This document shows, in pieces, positions 4,273 through 5,382 of a DNA stretch of 5,382 nucleotides. The DNA is taken from the NCBI GenBank assembly GCA_016197345.1, contig JACPVY010000488.1, forward strand, positions 1 through 5,382, written 5' to 3'. Each line of letters starts with the position of its first letter. Positions within the stretch are counted from its first letter, which is position 1. The stretch comes from Burkholderiales bacterium (GTDB taxonomy: Bacteria; Pseudomonadota; Gammaproteobacteria; Burkholderiales; Burkholderiaceae_D). The translations under genes were made by a program, and so were the position numbers. Below the pieces are notes generated by a model. That model was not told the DNA's origin, ran no database searches, and was given only the letters and a program-made list of their open reading frames with translations.

Positions 4273-5382
4273 ATGCGCCGCTCGCAACCGTGCAAGAAGT
4301 CAAAACCACCTGCTGCTATTGTGGTGTTGGTTGTGGCGTATTGGCGCAAACGGATGGCATCAATATCATCAGCGTGCGCGGCGATCCTGAGCATCCAGCG
4401 AACTTAGGGCGGCTCTGTAGCAAGGGCAGTAACTTGCATTTGACCAGTAGCGCTAGCGTGACGCAGCAAGTGCGGTTATTGACACCCGAGCTGCGCCGCT
4501 CGAGGGGACAGACGCGTAGTGCCAGCAGTTGGGCTGATACCTATCAATTTCTCGCTGAGAAATTTGCCCAGACCATCGCCGAGCACGGGCCAGATAGCGT
4601 TGGCTTTTATATTTCCGGCCAATTGCTGACCGAAGACTATTACGTCTTCAATAAGCTGGCGAAAGGCTTGATCGGCACCAATAACATCGACACTAATTCG
4701 CGCTTGTGCATGTCGAGTGCGGTGGCGGGTTATAAGCAGACGCTAGGCGCCGATGCACCGCCATGCAGCTATGAAGATATTGAATTAGCGAGCGTGGTGT
4801 TGATCATCGGCGCCAACCCGGCTTACGCTCACCCCGTGTTGTATCGCCGCTTGGAAGCGGCGCGCGCCGCCAATCCTGAGATGAAAGTGATTGTTGTCGA
4901 TCCGCGCGCGACCGATAGCGCGCGTGAAGCCGATTTGTTCTTACCCATCTTACCGGGGACAGACGTTGCTTTCTTGAATGGCATGCTGCATATCTGTCTA
5001 TGGGAAGAGCTACTCGATACGGCGTTTATCGCGGAGCACACAGAAGGGTTTGCCGAACTGAAGCACACTTTGCGCGAATTTTCACCGGAAAAAGTGGCGA
5101 AAATTTGCGGCATTCAAGAGGCGGATTTGCTGCAAGCAGCGCGCTGGTTTGGTAACGCGCCAGCGGCGCTTTCCTTGTATTGCCAAGGCTTGAATCAATC
5201 CAGTAGTGGCACGGCAAAAAACGCCGCCTTGATCAATTTGCATCTGGCGACGCGGCAGATAGGCAAACCCGGTGCTGGCCCCTTTTCTTTGACTGGGCAA
5301 CCGAATGCAATGGGTGGACGTGAAGTCGGCGGCATGGCGAATTTGCTGTCTGGCCATCGTGATTTAGCCAATGCGACGCACC
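4269..5382 (+). CDS. nasA: Assimilatory nitrate reductase catalytic subunit, molybdopterin-dependent (partial, 3' end outside window)
   Basis: The frame is open from the ATG at 4269 to the window edge (371 full codons; full-length relatives are about 900). It reduces nitrate to nitrite in the cytoplasm using a Mo-bisMGD cofactor. The N-terminal [4Fe-4S] motif is C15-x2-C18-x3-C22-x27-C50, ending in L-C-S-K-G, as in NasA/NarB and periplasmic Nap. C147 in N-S-R-L-C-M-S-S is the expected Mo-ligating Cys. Further MGD-binding marks are I-G-A-N-P (about 182-186), V-V-D-P-R-A-T-D and the L-P-G-T-D block. A later G-Q-P-N-A-M-G-G-R-E-V-G-G-M motif is typical of the assimilatory branch. There is no Tat signal, which fits a cytoplasmic enzyme. 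The start overlaps the nirD stop as ATGA with no clear Shine-Dalgarno site, so translation is probably coupled to nirD. The gene is named nasA or nasC depending on the organism. Confidence 0.93.
   Translation, partial: MNAPLATVQEVKTTCCYCGVGCGVLAQTDGINIISVRGDPEHPANLGRLCSKGSNLHLTSSASVTQQVRLLTPELRRSRGQTRSASSWADTYQFLAEKFAQTIAEHGPDSVGFYISGQLLTEDYYVFNKLAKGLIGTNNIDTNSRLCMSSAVAGYKQTLGADAPPCSYEDIELASVVLIIGANPAYAHPVLYRRLEAARAANPEMKVIVVDPRATDSAREADLFLPILPGTDVAFLNGMLHICLWEELLDTAFIAEHTEGFAELKHTLREFSPEKVAKICGIQEADLLQAARWFGNAPAALSLYCQGLNQSSSGTAKNAALINLHLATRQIGKPGAGPFSLTGQPNAMGGREVGGMANLLSGHRDLANATH

Noticed and set aside
4829..5357. Minus-strand frames in the nitrate reductase region
   Set aside because: They are antisense to a continuous, motif-rich nitrate reductase frame and have no family resemblance.

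Overview
The window is a nitrate/nitrite assimilation locus from a proteobacterium. Protein sequence style points to a betaproteobacterium, probably Burkholderiales and perhaps Oxalobacteraceae. The clues are the wording of the NirB Cys motifs, a Rieske-type NirD, and an assimilatory nitrate reductase starting with a TCCYCGVGCG motif. The taxon is inferred from remembered family sequences, not from a search.

Layout. Two genes run leftward. At the left edge (1-118, minus) are the first 39 codons of a PP2C-like protein phosphatase, probably the bifunctional Ser/Thr phosphatase/kinase often found in such clusters. Next to it is an NNP-family nitrate/nitrite MFS transporter (139-1353, minus). A 349-bp divergent regulatory region (1354-1702) follows. 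Rightward runs nirB (1703-3857, broken), nirD (3874-4272) and the catalytic subunit of assimilatory nitrate reductase (4269 to the window end, cut by the edge).

Regulation. The divergent region carries two excellent sigma-54 (-24/-12) promoter matches, one facing each operon: 1404-1418 on minus and 1630-1644 on plus. Between them are NtrC-like dyads at 1471-1487 and 1495-1511. This reads as a shared nitrogen-limitation enhancer driving uptake on one side and reduction on the other.

How the genes work together. The transporter imports nitrate, NasA-type reductase converts it to nitrite, and NirBD reduces nitrite to ammonium with NAD(P)H. The main anomaly is in nirB. Its N-terminal FAD/NAD half stops at 2795-2797. 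The C-terminal half resumes in another frame exactly at the second Cys pair of the first BFD-like [2Fe-2S] domain. About 90-100 residues normally found between these points are absent. This looks like an out-of-frame internal deletion of roughly 0.28 kb, or an assembly artefact, and it leaves nirB a pseudogene as written. The rest of the cluster looks intact. I saw no mobile element, CRISPR array, tRNA or rRNA, and nothing that amounts to a wholly new system.
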